From Pseudovibrio sp. M1P-2-3 (lineage in GTDB: Bacteria > Pseudomonadota > Alphaproteobacteria > Rhizobiales > Stappiaceae): 64,000 bases of DNA. This document shows positions 47,545 to 56,479 of the stretch, in pieces. How positions within the stretch are numbered: the first letter of the stretch is position 1; each line of letters begins with the position of its first letter. Position numbers and translations under genes: made by a program. The notes beneath the pieces were generated by a model, which saw only the letters and a list, made by a program, of their open reading frames with translations, made no database searches and was not told the DNA's origin. The stretch covers positions 2,749,001 through 2,813,000 of the forward strand of contig NZ_JARRCW010000001.1 of the NCBI RefSeq assembly GCF_031501865.1. The letters are read 5' to 3'.

Positions 47545-48123
47545 TTAGTATCCAGATGTGCTATCATGATCATCTTCAAGGCGCTGCGGACGCTCGCTAG
47601 GATCACGCCCAACGCGAGACATCAAGGTTGCCAGTTCAATAAAGTGATCGGCCTGACGGCGCAAATCATCTGCGATCATTGGGGGCTGGGTTTGCAACGT
47701 GGATACTACAGAAACCTTACGACCACGCCGCTGTAGCGCTTCAACGAGGGAGCGGAAGTCACCATCTCCAGAAAACAGAACAATATGGTCAACGGTATCA
47801 ACAAGCTGCATGGCATCCACGGCCAGCTCGATATCCATATTCCCTTTGACCTTGCGTCTGCCCGCAGAATCTACGAATTCCTTCACCGGCTTAGTCACGA
47901 CTTTGTAGCCGTTATAATCCAGCCAGTCGATTAAAGGTCTGATGGAGGAGTATTCCTGCTCTTCAACCAGAGCTGTGTAATAATAGGCTCTTAACAGGTA
48001 TCCCTTGGACTGGAACTCTTTCAGAAGGCGTTTGTAATCAATATCAAAACCAATCGCCTTAGCCGTAGAATATAAATTGGCGCCATCAATAAACAATGCC
48101 ACTTTTTCGCGGGGATCAAACAT
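47545..48123 (-). CDS. LabA-like NYN-domain protein (DUF88)
   Basis: 192 residues with a PIN-like NYN nuclease fold. Acidic positions expected in the active site are visible as LFIDGANLY (Asp13), KGNMDIELAVDAMQ and LFSGDGDFRSLVEALQ. The last ~25 residues are polar and charged. NYN proteins are predicted RNases; none of the LabA-like proteins in this order has an assigned role that I know. It is next to rpoZ and rsh, its usual neighbours in Rhizobiales. Confidence 0.88.
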   Translation of the reverse strand: MFDPREKVALFIDGANLYSTAKAIGFDIDYKRLLKEFQSKGYLLRAYYYTALVEEQEYSSIRPLIDWLDYNGYKVVTKPVKEFVDSAGRRKVKGNMDIELAVDAMQLVDTVDHIVLFSGDGDFRSLVEALQRRGRKVSVVSTLQTQPPMIADDLRRQADHFIELATLMSRVGRDPSERPQRLEDDHDSTSGY

Positions 48124-48744
48124 TATTTTATTTACCTTTCCGCTGCACAGTAACAGTCGTCACCCGAAAGAAACCATTGGGTTCGTTTTCAATGCTATTT
48201 GTAGAAACATCAAATGAACGCAAATAAAGCTCTTTTGTGACACCTCTCCCAAACCCAGAGAGAGATTGGTTACATGGGCACATTTTATTCCACCCACAGT
48301 GCATTACTTAAATATTTTTCACCTATACGCGTTAAAAATTGTCGAACGCCCTATAAAAATCGTGAAATAAAAGCGTTTCACACAATCGACAACGCAAATC
48401 TTTCTATATTTTTAATCAATATAAAGTCTACTAGTTTTCGTAATTTTTTTCTTGGCAATTAACAATTTTAAGTAGATGTGATCTCTATTTCGAAAGTTCT
48501 ATGATGCGAAATTGCCCTCATCTCCCGAGTAAACACTATAAACCTCGTTAAATTGCTTAGCTCACAACTCTTTGCTGAATACTAGAAACTATAATATATA
48601 TGGAAGTTCGAATACCCTGTTTAAATAATGGATTAAATATCTTGCCCCCCTTGAGCGGGTAATTGATTATCAAATATTCTTGCGTTATAGATCAAAGCGA
48701 ATTAAGAGTTCCCCCTATTAGTTTCCAAGAAATGGAGTATTCGT
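48124..48744. other. 621-bp AT-rich region between the NYN gene and rpoZ
   Basis: No supported gene; short open frames have no coding character. It should hold divergent promoters for the NYN gene and rpoZ-rsh. Base composition is clearly more AT-rich than the flanking genes, with poly-T/poly-A tracts near 48395-48470. No tRNA, 6S or other known RNA pattern was recognised. Confidence 0.4.
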
Positions 48745-49140
48745 ATGGCGCGTGTGACCGTCGAAGATTGTATCGACAAGGTCGAAAACCGGTTCGAGCT
48801 GGTTCTTCTTGCCAGCCATCGCGCCCGGATGATATCCAGTGGCTCGCCGCTGACGATAGACCGTGACAATGACAAAAACCCAGTAGTTGCCCTGCGTGAA
48901 ATCGCCGAGGAAACTGTCAGCCCGGAAGATCTGAAAGAAGATCTCATTCACTCATTGCAAAAATATGTTGAAGTGGATGAACCTGAGGCTGAAACAGCTC
49001 CAATGGTTCCTTCAGATCCAAATGCTGTACAGATGAATGCGATCGACGATTCTGAAGTGGAATTTGACCGCATGACGGAAGAAGACCTTCTGAAAGGTCT
49101 TGAAGGTCTGGTTCCACCAGAGCGTTCCGACGATTACTGA
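48745..49140 (+). CDS. rpoZ: RNA polymerase omega subunit
   Basis: 131 residues. The N-terminal domain [20 protein letters not shown], then [12 protein letters not shown] and [14 protein letters not shown], is the RpoZ signature; the acidic C-terminal third is variable. GGAG precedes the ATG. It is 93 bp upstream of rsh, the standard pair linking the ppGpp-binding omega subunit with the ppGpp synthase. Confidence 0.96.
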   Translation: MARVTVEDCIDKVENRFELVLLASHRARMISSGSPLTIDRDNDKNPVVALREIAEETVSPEDLKEDLIHSLQKYVEVDEPEAETAPMVPSDPNAVQMNAIDDSEVEFDRMTEEDLLKGLEGLVPPERSDDY

Positions 49141-49159
49141 TTGAATTTAGATTGAGGTC

Positions 49160-49180
49160 GGCGCCGGCAGTGTCGGCGCC
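49160..49180 (+). terminator. GC-rich hairpin between rpoZ and rsh
   Basis: GGCGCCG (49160-49166) and CGGCGCC (49174-49180) form a perfect 7-bp stem with a 7-base loop, with no U-run after it. It may act as an attenuator or processing site inside the rpoZ-rsh unit. Confidence 0.45.
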
Positions 49181-49233
49181 CTTCAAGCTAAACGCCGGCC
49201 AGACATATTGCTGGAAGTTTGGAGCGGCTGCAA

Positions 49234-51456
49234 ATGATGCGCCAGTATGAGCTTGTTGAGCGGGTTACCCGCTACAACCCCCAGGCTGATGAAGCCTTAC
49301 TCAATAAAGCATATGTATACGCAATGCAAAAGCACGGGACCCAAACCCGTGCCTCTGGCGATCCCTTTTTCTCCCATCCGCTTGAAGTTGCCGCAATCCT
49401 GACTGAACTCAATCTGGATGATGCAACCATCGCCGTTGCCCTTCTGCATGACACCATTGAAGACACAGATGCAACCCGCGCTGAAATCGACCACCTATTT
49501 GGCGAGGAAATCGGCAAGCTTGTTGAGGGCCTGACGAAAATCAGCCGCCTTGATCTTGTTTCAAGAAAAGCAAAGCAGGCAGAAAATTTCCGTAAGCTCC
49601 TGTTGGCTATCGCGGATGATGTTCGGGTATTGCTTGTCAAGCTGGCCGACCGCCTTCACAACATGCGCACCCTTCATCACATGCCTATCGAGAAGCGGCA
49701 ACGCATTGCTGAAGAAACCATGGAGATCTATGCTCCCCTTGCTGGCCGCATGGGTATGCAGGATATGCGTGAGGAATTGGAGGATATTTCATTCACCACG
49801 CTCTATCCTGATGCTTGTGACACAATCAAGCAAAGGCTCCAGACGTTACACCATAAAAATGAAGGCATCATTTCCGATATTGAGGCGGATCTGACCGAAC
49901 GACTGGCTGAGCGCGGCATTGAAGCTACGGTAAGTGGACGGCAAAAGCGCCCCTATTCCATTTTCAAGAAAATGCAGCGCAAATCCCTCGGCTTTGAACA
50001 ACTATCAGATATCTACGGCTTTCGTGTAATCTTGCCAACGGTAGAAAACTGCTACCGTGTTCTGGGCCTTATTCACACCATGTGGCCTTGCGTTCCAGGG
50101 CGGTTTAAAGACTATATTTCTACACCCAAACAGAACGATTACCGCTCAATTCATACTACAGTGGTTGGCCCTAAACGCCAGCGTGTAGAGCTGCAGATAC
50201 GTACCAAAGCAATGCACTTGATTGCTGAAAATGGCATTGCGGCCCATGCTCTTTATAAGGATGGAGTTACAGGCGGGCGCAATATCACCAGCCACACTTC
50301 CGAGTCCCGCGCCTACGCGTGGCTGAGAGGCACAATTGACCTGCTTGCTCACGGAGATACACCCGAAGAGTTTCTGGAACATACCAAACTCGAGCTTTTC
50401 CACGATCAGGTATTCTGCTTCACCCCCAAAGGGCGGTTGATAGCCCTACCCAACGGCGCAACCCCAATTGACTTTGCCTATTCCGTACACACGGATGTGG
50501 GCAACACCTGTGTTGGCTGCAAGATCAACGGGCACATCAGCTCCCTACTCACAGAGCTTCATAACGGTGATGAAGTGGAAATCGTTCGCTCTGAAGCACA
50601 AACGCCACCCCCCGCATGGGAGCAGATTGCCGTCACGGGCAAAGCACGCGCTGCCATTCGCAGAGCTACGCGCGCATCTGCTCGCCAGCAGTACAGTGAC
50701 TTGGGCAGACACCTTCTGGATAGAGCTTTTATTAGGGCTGAGAAAGAGTTTAACGAAGCAATTCTACAGTCATTGCTGCATAGCTTTTCCATGTCATCAA
50801 CCACAGACCTTTTGATCAGCGTCGGGAAGGGTGAAACCACAGCCAACGACATTCTGGCAGCCCTTTATCCGGATGTGAAATCAGGCCCAGCTACAGATCC
50901 AGCCAAGACGAATCTCCCCAGCGGTTCTGAGGCCGAAGGCTGGTTCGACCTAGATAAAGAGAGCTCGGTTAAATTTAAAATCCCCGGCACAGACGGTGAC
51001 AGCCCCTCTTTCCCAATACGAGGAATGTCCGGATCCTTACCAGTTCGCTTTGCCCCCAACGGCGGCGCTGTGCCTGGTGATCGCATAATTGGCATTCTCA
51101 CGCCGGGCATCGGAATTACTATTTACCCCATACACTCTCCTGACCTCAAAGAATTTGATGACCAACCGGAGCGCTGGCTGGATGTCCGCTGGGACATTGA
51201 TCCTGAAAGTCCCTCCCGTTTTCCGGCACAAATTGCCATTTCAGCCATTAACGAGCCCGGTTCCCTTGCAACTATCACCCGTGTTATCGGTGATTGCCAT
51301 GGAAACATTGACAATATAAAAATTGTAGGGAAAGCGCCTGACTTCCATGAAATGCTGATTGATCTGGAAGTCTGGGACCTTAAACATTTAAACCAGATAA
51401 CAAACCAGCTACGCGCCAAACCAAACGTTTCCAAAGCAAAACGCGTAAACGGCTAA
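49234..51456 (+). CDS. Bifunctional (p)ppGpp synthetase/hydrolase Rsh
   Basis: Stringent-response enzyme, 740 residues. The ATG at 49234 has GGAG 9 bases upstream; a TTG five codons earlier is possible. The hydrolase HD domain is intact (His48, His72-Asp73 in LLHDTIEDTDA), as is the synthetase domain (GRQKRPYSIFKKMQRK; SDIYGFRVI; NDYRSIHT). A TGS domain (~390-450; FCFTPKGRLIALPNGATPID) and a C-terminal ACT domain (~655-740) follow. Alphaproteobacteria usually have this single Rsh in place of RelA and SpoT. Confidence 0.96.
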   Translation: MMRQYELVERVTRYNPQADEALLNKAYVYAMQKHGTQTRASGDPFFSHPLEVAAILTELNLDDATIAVALLHDTIEDTDATRAEIDHLFGEEIGKLVEGLTKISRLDLVSRKAKQAENFRKLLLAIADDVRVLLVKLADRLHNMRTLHHMPIEKRQRIAEETMEIYAPLAGRMGMQDMREELEDISFTTLYPDACDTIKQRLQTLHHKNEGIISDIEADLTERLAERGIEATVSGRQKRPYSIFKKMQRKSLGFEQLSDIYGFRVILPTVENCYRVLGLIHTMWPCVPGRFKDYISTPKQNDYRSIHTTVVGPKRQRVELQIRTKAMHLIAENGIAAHALYKDGVTGGRNITSHTSESRAYAWLRGTIDLLAHGDTPEEFLEHTKLELFHDQVFCFTPKGRLIALPNGATPIDFAYSVHTDVGNTCVGCKINGHISSLLTELHNGDEVEIVRSEAQTPPPAWEQIAVTGKARAAIRRATRASARQQYSDLGRHLLDRAFIRAEKEFNEAILQSLLHSFSMSSTTDLLISVGKGETTANDILAALYPDVKSGPATDPAKTNLPSGSEAEGWFDLDKESSVKFKIPGTDGDSPSFPIRGMSGSLPVRFAPNGGAVPGDRIIGILTPGIGITIYPIHSPDLKEFDDQPERWLDVRWDIDPESPSRFPAQIAISAINEPGSLATITRVIGDCHGNIDNIKIVGKAPDFHEMLIDLEVWDLKHLNQITNQLRAKPNVSKAKRVNG

Positions 51457-51467
51457 CAGGGTTTCAA

Positions 51468-51506
51468 GAAGCGATGATGGCCGTTTGGCGGTTTAATCAT
51501 CGTTTC
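51468..51506 (+). terminator. Long hairpin after rsh
   Basis: GAAGCGATGAT (51468-51478) pairs with ATCATCGTTTC (51496-51506), 11 bp with one G-U, and the loop holds a small GCC/GGC stem. It begins 12 bp after the rsh stop. No U-run follows. A 3-prime processing or partial terminator role is likely. Confidence 0.5.
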
Positions 51507-51695
51507 AGCTGGCCCGTACTTACGCTTTTGAGCTAATGGCGACTTGGAAATGACGGGATTTTTACTCACAGGGAAGGAAAGTCAACGCAGTGCATGGTGG
51601 ATACATGTAAAAGAGGCTTGATAACTCCCTGATAAGGCGTCAGGGGTACGATGATTTGTCTGCTCTAGGCAAGAAAATGAAATTAACACAACACG

Positions 51696-52313
51696 ATGCT
51701 CTTTAAACGCCGCCATAAACCGACACATATAGAAAAACTTCGCGTCGCTGTCTGGCCGCGCCACAGCTGGTCCCGTTCCTACCGATACCTTGCCAAAAGA
51801 GTAATGCGCCTTACCGCGAGTCCCCACACAATTGCGCTGGGATTTGCCGCCGGAGCTGCAGTTTCATTCACACCTTTTATCGGCTTCCATTTTATTCTCT
51901 CATTCATACTCGCCTACATAATCCGCGGAAATTTTTTAGCGGCGGCGCTGGGAACCTCGGTGGGTAACCCACTCACGTTCCCCTTTATCTGGGCGTCCAC
52001 CTATAAGCTTGGCACATTTTTTCTTTATGGATATGCGGGGCATCCCCCACGGCCAGAACAACTCGGGCACCAATTCATCCGGCAATCTTTCGATGCTCTG
52101 TGGCCCATCATAAAACCAATGATACTGGGGAGTATCCCCCTTGGTATTATTGCGGGCGTTGTTTTTTATTTTATTATCCGCTTTGGCGTTGAAGCCTACC
52201 AAAAAACCCGTCAACGCAGAATTCAGTTGAGACACAAAGCGGTACAGCTGGCAACCATGCACAAGGATCGGGTAAATAAGAGCGCTTCTCGCAAGAAAGA
52301 CGACAGAGTGTAA
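51696..52313 (+). CDS. DUF2062 membrane protein
   Basis: 205 residues. The DUF2062 core reads TASPHTIALGFAAGAAVSFTPFIGFHFILS and GNFLAAALGTSVGNPLTFPFIWASTYKLG, with three or four membrane segments and a basic C-terminal tail (about 170-205). Function is unknown. In Rhizobiales it usually stands between rsh and acpS-lepB. Here acpS is absent from that slot and lepB follows after 200 bp. Confidence 0.88.
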   Translation: MLFKRRHKPTHIEKLRVAVWPRHSWSRSYRYLAKRVMRLTASPHTIALGFAAGAAVSFTPFIGFHFILSFILAYIIRGNFLAAALGTSVGNPLTFPFIWASTYKLGTFFLYGYAGHPPRPEQLGHQFIRQSFDALWPIIKPMILGSIPLGIIAGVVFYFIIRFGVEAYQKTRQRRIQLRHKAVQLATMHKDRVNKSASRKKDDRV

Positions 52314-52513
52314 CGCAGATAAAAACTAGAACTCATGTACTCAAGTTACCCTTGAAACTCCCTTTCCAGACCTTGACCAAGCCATAAAACCAGTCTTGCA
52401 TGGATTGCTTCCCGCTTCTTGAGAGGGTAAGAGTGCTTGGGATTTAAAGCAATTCAACCGATTCACGATTTATTTAAAACGTTAGCCAAGAAGTTAGAAA
52501 ACAAAGGATTATT

Positions 52514-53263
52514 ATGAGCGCTGACAAAAAGAAGACAAAACAGGAAGGCGGTACGTACGAGACCATAAAGGTAATCGTACAGGCCCTTCTATTGGCGCTC
52601 GTTGTGCGAACATTTTTGTTCCAGCCGTTTTCAATTCCTTCCGGATCCATGAAGGACACGCTTCTGATCAACGATTACCTGTTTGTTTCCAAGTTCAGCT
52701 ACGGGTACAGCCGTTATTCGTTCCCCTTCGGACTGCCCTTATTTTCCGGGCGGGTCTGGTCTAGCGCCCCCGAGCGGGGGGATGTAGCCGTCTTTAAACT
52801 GCCCACTGATAACAAGACAGATTATATAAAGCGCGTTATTGGTCTTCCCGGAGACAAAATTCAGGTTCGAGACAGTATTCTTTATATCAACGGAGAACAG
52901 GTAGAGCGCCGCCGTATCGATGACTATATCGAGAAGGACAGCTATGGAAACGTTCGCCGTGTTCCGCGTTATGTTGAGACACTGCCAAACGGCGTTTCCT
53001 ATGATACACTGGATCTTACTTCCAGAGGATCTTTGGATAATACCAAGGTGTATACGGTTCCCGCCAATCACTACTTTATGATGGGTGACAACAGGGATAA
53101 TTCAGCTGATAGTCGTGTCGGCTCTGTAGGTCCTGTTCCTTTCGAAAACTTCGTTGGCCGTGCTGATATTATTTTCTTCTCACTTGAAGAGGGCCAACGG
53201 GCATGGATGGTCTGGAAATGGCCTTGGACTGTACGTTGGTCGCGCATCGGTACCCCATTATAG
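52514..53263 (+). CDS. lepB: Signal peptidase I LepB
   Basis: Cleaves Sec and Tat signal peptides at the periplasmic face. 249 residues. A single membrane helix (~18-38) is followed by the catalytic Ser45 (FSIPSGSMKDTLL) and Lys106 (DYIKRVIGLPGD), with the late motif FMMGDNRDNSADSR. AAGGA lies before the ATG. It begins the lepB-rnc-era-recO series. Confidence 0.96.
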   Translation: MSADKKKTKQEGGTYETIKVIVQALLLALVVRTFLFQPFSIPSGSMKDTLLINDYLFVSKFSYGYSRYSFPFGLPLFSGRVWSSAPERGDVAVFKLPTDNKTDYIKRVIGLPGDKIQVRDSILYINGEQVERRRIDDYIEKDSYGNVRRVPRYVETLPNGVSYDTLDLTSRGSLDNTKVYTVPANHYFMMGDNRDNSADSRVGSVGPVPFENFVGRADIIFFSLEEGQRAWMVWKWPWTVRWSRIGTPL

Positions 53264-53303
53264 TTTTATGGCAGCACACGCTGCGCAGTATGTAAGCCAC
53301 TAG

Positions 53304-54014
53304 ATGAACGCTAAGAAAACAAAAAAGAAATCCGATGCTTCCCTCGAAGCCCGGATCGGCTACAAGTTCAAAGACAAAGCCCTGCTGGACAGGGCACTCA
53401 CACACGCAAGTGCCCTGTCTTCTTCTCGTGCAAACCAGGAAAGTTACCAAAGATTAGAGTTTCTTGGTGACCGGGTTCTTGGCCTTGCAATCGCAACCAT
53501 GCTGGAAAATGCCTTTCCCAAAGCAGATGAAGGTGAACTTGCAAGACGGTTGAACCAACTGGTGAAACGCGAAACTTGCACGGAGGTCGCCAAGGTCTTG
53601 CAGGTGGGCGACCACATGCGCCTTGGGGATGCGGAAAGCCAGAGCGGCGGGCGGAAAAAAGGTGCATTGCTAGCTGATATGTGCGAGAGCATTATTGCCG
53701 CCATCTACCTTGATGGTGGCTATGACGAAGCCAGTGCTTTTATTGATCGCTTTTTTGCCGAGCGCATGAAGTCCTATAGCGGACCGCTGAGAGACGCAAA
53801 AACAACACTTCAAGAGTGGGCACAGTCAAAAGGGCACCCGACACCTTATTATGAAGTTGTCGCGCGCACAGGCCCAGACCATGCGCCCTGCTTCCGGATG
53901 AAAGTCTCCGTTGAAGGTGTTGCACCCGGCGAGGCTGAAGGAAGTTCCAAAAGAATCGCAGAGCAGTCTGCAGCAGAAACAATCCTGCGCCGGGAAGGCG
54001 TTTGGAGCGAGTAA
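53304..54014 (+). CDS. rnc: Ribonuclease III
   Basis: Double-strand RNA endonuclease, 236 residues. The RNase III signature QRLEFLGDRVLGL holds metal/catalytic Glu52 and Asp56, with Asp125 and Glu128 in ALLADMCESI. The C-terminal double-stranded RNA-binding domain spans ~163-232 (KTTLQEWAQSKGHPTPYYEV; SSKRIAEQSAAETIL). It lies between lepB (40-bp gap) and era (7-bp gap). Confidence 0.96.
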   Translation: MNAKKTKKKSDASLEARIGYKFKDKALLDRALTHASALSSSRANQESYQRLEFLGDRVLGLAIATMLENAFPKADEGELARRLNQLVKRETCTEVAKVLQVGDHMRLGDAESQSGGRKKGALLADMCESIIAAIYLDGGYDEASAFIDRFFAERMKSYSGPLRDAKTTLQEWAQSKGHPTPYYEVVARTGPDHAPCFRMKVSVEGVAPGEAEGSSKRIAEQSAAETILRREGVWSE

Positions 54015-54021
54015 AAAAATA

Positions 54022-54987
54022 ATGACAGAAGACAATCACGATAAAGACAACATGGGGCAGATCAACATCCCCGGTTCGACGATTAAAGACAATGACAATT
54101 CCAGTGCTGGTTTCGTCGCATTAATCGGGGCTCCCAATGCCGGAAAGTCCACCCTCCTTAACCACTTGGTTGGCCTTAAAGTTTCAATTGTCACGCACAA
54201 GGTGCAAACGACGCGCTCCTTAATTCGCGGTGTTGCCATTGAAGGCGACAGCCAGATTATCTTTGTCGACACCCCCGGAATCTTCCAGCCAAAACGCCGT
54301 CTGGAACGGGCGATGGTGGATTCTGCATGGGGCGGCGCCAAGGATGCGGATATCATTGCGGTGTTGATCGATGCAAAAAAAGGCATTGATGAATCCGTAG
54401 AAAAGATCCTTGTTGAACTACAAAACATCAAAATGCCGAAGGTTCTTATTCTCAATAAGGTAGATATTACCAAACGTGAGAAACTTCTGGACCTGGCCAA
54501 AAAGGCAAATGAATACACCAACTTTGATGATACCTTCATGGTCTCTGCACTGAACGGTAGCGGCACCAAGGACATCATGCAGTATTTTGCTAAAAAAATG
54601 CCTCAGGGCCCTTGGCTTTACCCTGAAGACCAAGCCTCAGACGTCCCTTTACGCATGCTGGCCGCAGAAATCACCCGTGAAAAACTATATCTACGGCTAC
54701 ATCAGGAACTTCCTTATATCTCTACTGTCGAGACTGATAGGTGGGAGGAAAAGAAGGATGGGTCCGTTCGTATCGAGCAAACCATTTTTGTGGAGCGAGA
54801 CAGCCAGAAAAGTATCGTTCTAGGTAAGAATGGTCAGACCATAAAGAACATTTCCCAAAAAGCTCGTGAAGAGATGAAGGAAGCGTTTGAGCAGAACATC
54901 CACCTGTTTGTTTTTGTTAAGGTGCGCGAGAACTGGTCGGACGATCCGGAACGCTACAAGAATATGGGCTTAGATTTCCCGCATTAA
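54022..54987 (+). CDS. era: GTPase Era
   Basis: Essential GTPase in 16S rRNA maturation. 321 residues from the ATG at 54022 (MTEDNHDKDNMGQIN), just after rnc; the open frame further upstream overlaps rnc. G1 is GAPNAGKST, G3 DTPGI and G4 NKVD. The C-terminal KH domain has VLGKNGQTIKNISQKAREEM. The polar ~30-residue N-terminal extension is longer than in E. coli Era and is typical of neither fold. GGAG is rather distant (about 14 bases). Confidence 0.95.
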   Translation: MTEDNHDKDNMGQINIPGSTIKDNDNSSAGFVALIGAPNAGKSTLLNHLVGLKVSIVTHKVQTTRSLIRGVAIEGDSQIIFVDTPGIFQPKRRLERAMVDSAWGGAKDADIIAVLIDAKKGIDESVEKILVELQNIKMPKVLILNKVDITKREKLLDLAKKANEYTNFDDTFMVSALNGSGTKDIMQYFAKKMPQGPWLYPEDQASDVPLRMLAAEITREKLYLRLHQELPYISTVETDRWEEKKDGSVRIEQTIFVERDSQKSIVLGKNGQTIKNISQKAREEMKEAFEQNIHLFVFVKVRENWSDDPERYKNMGLDFPH

Positions 54988-54989
54988 AG

Positions 54990-55097
54990 CACTTTCCGCT
55001 TGATTGGGTTCAATCAAACGACAAGAATTCGCTTAAAAGATAATAGTTAGAGTGCGAGGCGTGAATGCCAATGAACGCGACGCGCTCTAAAGCGGAA
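54990..55097. repeat. Composite palindromic intergenic element between era and recO
   Basis: The outer arms TTCCGCTT (54994-55001) and AAGCGGAA (55090-55097) are perfectly complementary. Inside are TGATTG/CAATCA with a 4-base loop (55001-55016) and a 44-bp imperfect palindrome (55047-55090) bounded by TTAGAG / CTCTAA. This resembles dispersed intergenic palindromic repeats common in Hyphomicrobiales. No full second copy is in this window. Confidence 0.6.
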
Positions 55098-55128
55098 TGT
55101 ACACTGCAGGAGCATTCGAGGCGATTTA

Positions 55129-55887
55129 ATGCAATGGTCAGGAGAAGGGATTGTTATAGCAACCAAAAAGCAGGGAAATTCCAACCTCCTACTGGAAGTT
55201 ATAACAAAAGAGAGAGGCCGGTGGGTTGGCCTCGTTCGTGGTGGGCGCTCTCGAAAAAAACAGCCTACCCTGCAGCTGGGCAACCAGTTACACCTGACTT
55301 GGAAGGCTCGCCTGCACGAACAGCTCGGCTTTTTTACAGCCGAGCCAATTAATCTGCGTGCTGCCACCCTCATGCAGTCCGCCCTCTCCCTTTATGGCCT
55401 GCAATCCATTTGTGCACTTCTGCACCTTCTCCCTGAAAGAGATCCGCACACCTCCCTGTATAGTGCACTTGATGTGGTTCTTGATCATCTGGAAGATTAC
55501 AATTTGGCTGCCGCCCTCATGGCACGGTTTGAGCTTCAGCTTCTCAACGAACTTGGTTTCGGTCTAGATCTCACAGAGTGTGCCGCCACTGGTACTGTTG
55601 AAGACCTTATATGGGTTTCCCCAAAATCCGGACGGGCAGTCAATAAAGAAGCGGGGGCTCCATGGAAAGACAAGCTCCTACCTCTTCCGAGTTTTCTTAG
55701 GAACATCGATTCACGAAGCACGATAGGGACTCATGCGACGCCAAAAGATGTACAGGATGCCTTCCATTTAACTGGGTACTTTTTGTTCAGGCATATTTAC
55801 GAGCCACGTAATATTACTTGGCCACTAGCTCGAGACAGTTTCGTAAAAGAACTTAAAAAACAGGTAGAAACATCAGCCCAAGCCTAG
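55129..55887 (+). CDS. recO: DNA repair protein RecO
   Basis: RecF-pathway mediator that helps load RecA. 252 residues with the N-terminal OB fold (MQWSGEGIVIATKKQGNSNL; GRWVGLVRGGRSRKK) and a helical C-terminal half (ARFELQLLNELGFGLDL). No zinc-finger cysteines are visible. It ends 4 bp inside the convergent small gene at 55884-56198. Confidence 0.93.
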   Translation: MQWSGEGIVIATKKQGNSNLLLEVITKERGRWVGLVRGGRSRKKQPTLQLGNQLHLTWKARLHEQLGFFTAEPINLRAATLMQSALSLYGLQSICALLHLLPERDPHTSLYSALDVVLDHLEDYNLAAALMARFELQLLNELGFGLDLTECAATGTVEDLIWVSPKSGRAVNKEAGAPWKDKLLPLPSFLRNIDSRSTIGTHATPKDVQDAFHLTGYFLFRHIYEPRNITWPLARDSFVKELKKQVETSAQA

Positions 55888-56198
55888 TTTTTCAAAGGCT
55901 CAAAGTTAAGCCCTTGAACCTTCTTTTCCTTAGTATTCTTGGATAAGGCGGTGTTCTCAATAGCCACTTCACTTGTAGATGAATTACTTCTGTTTTTATT
56001 CAAAGAAAGAGGATGCCCACCAGATACTCTGGCCGCTTGAGTTTTAGTTACGACGGCGCTTTCTTTGCTTCCCTTTAATGCCGTCCCTTTTAAAGAGCCA
56101 CCACCCATAACAAGCGGAATCACGACAGCAAGAGGCAAGACAAACACAAATAGCGCAACTGGTAGATGATAGGGACATTCTTTTGGAATTCTTGTCAT
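55884..56198 (-). CDS. Hypothetical small single-pass membrane protein
   Basis: 104 residues with one strongly hydrophobic segment (~13-32, LPVALFVFVLPLAVVIPLVM) followed by a polar, Ser/Lys/Asn-rich tail. I recognise no family. It converges on recO with a 4-bp overlap and lies upstream of, and divergent from, parC. Coding status is uncertain; a membrane anchor with a disordered outside tail would fit. Confidence 0.45.
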   Translation of the reverse strand: MTRIPKECPYHLPVALFVFVLPLAVVIPLVMGGGSLKGTALKGSKESAVVTKTQAARVSGGHPLSLNKNRSNSSTSEVAIENTALSKNTKEKKVQGLNFEPLKN

Positions 56199-56479
56199 GT
56201 CAGCCTATATTATTTTCACCGCACACAATATTACCCTACGTAACCCCTAAAAACTACAATAAACAACATGAAAAATAATCCCCCATATTTTATGGGTATG
56301 CTGCAAGCATCTATAAACCCCTTTTTTTAGCCGCCAAACAAGCCAAAGAGGTTTTCTGCCAATGAAATGCAGTACTGTGGAAGAGCGCGACTAAAAAACC
56401 GTGGGTTTCATGTAGGAATGTAGCATGTGATTGCGCCCCAGCATTGCCACTGGCTGACCATCGCGCTAACCAAATATAC

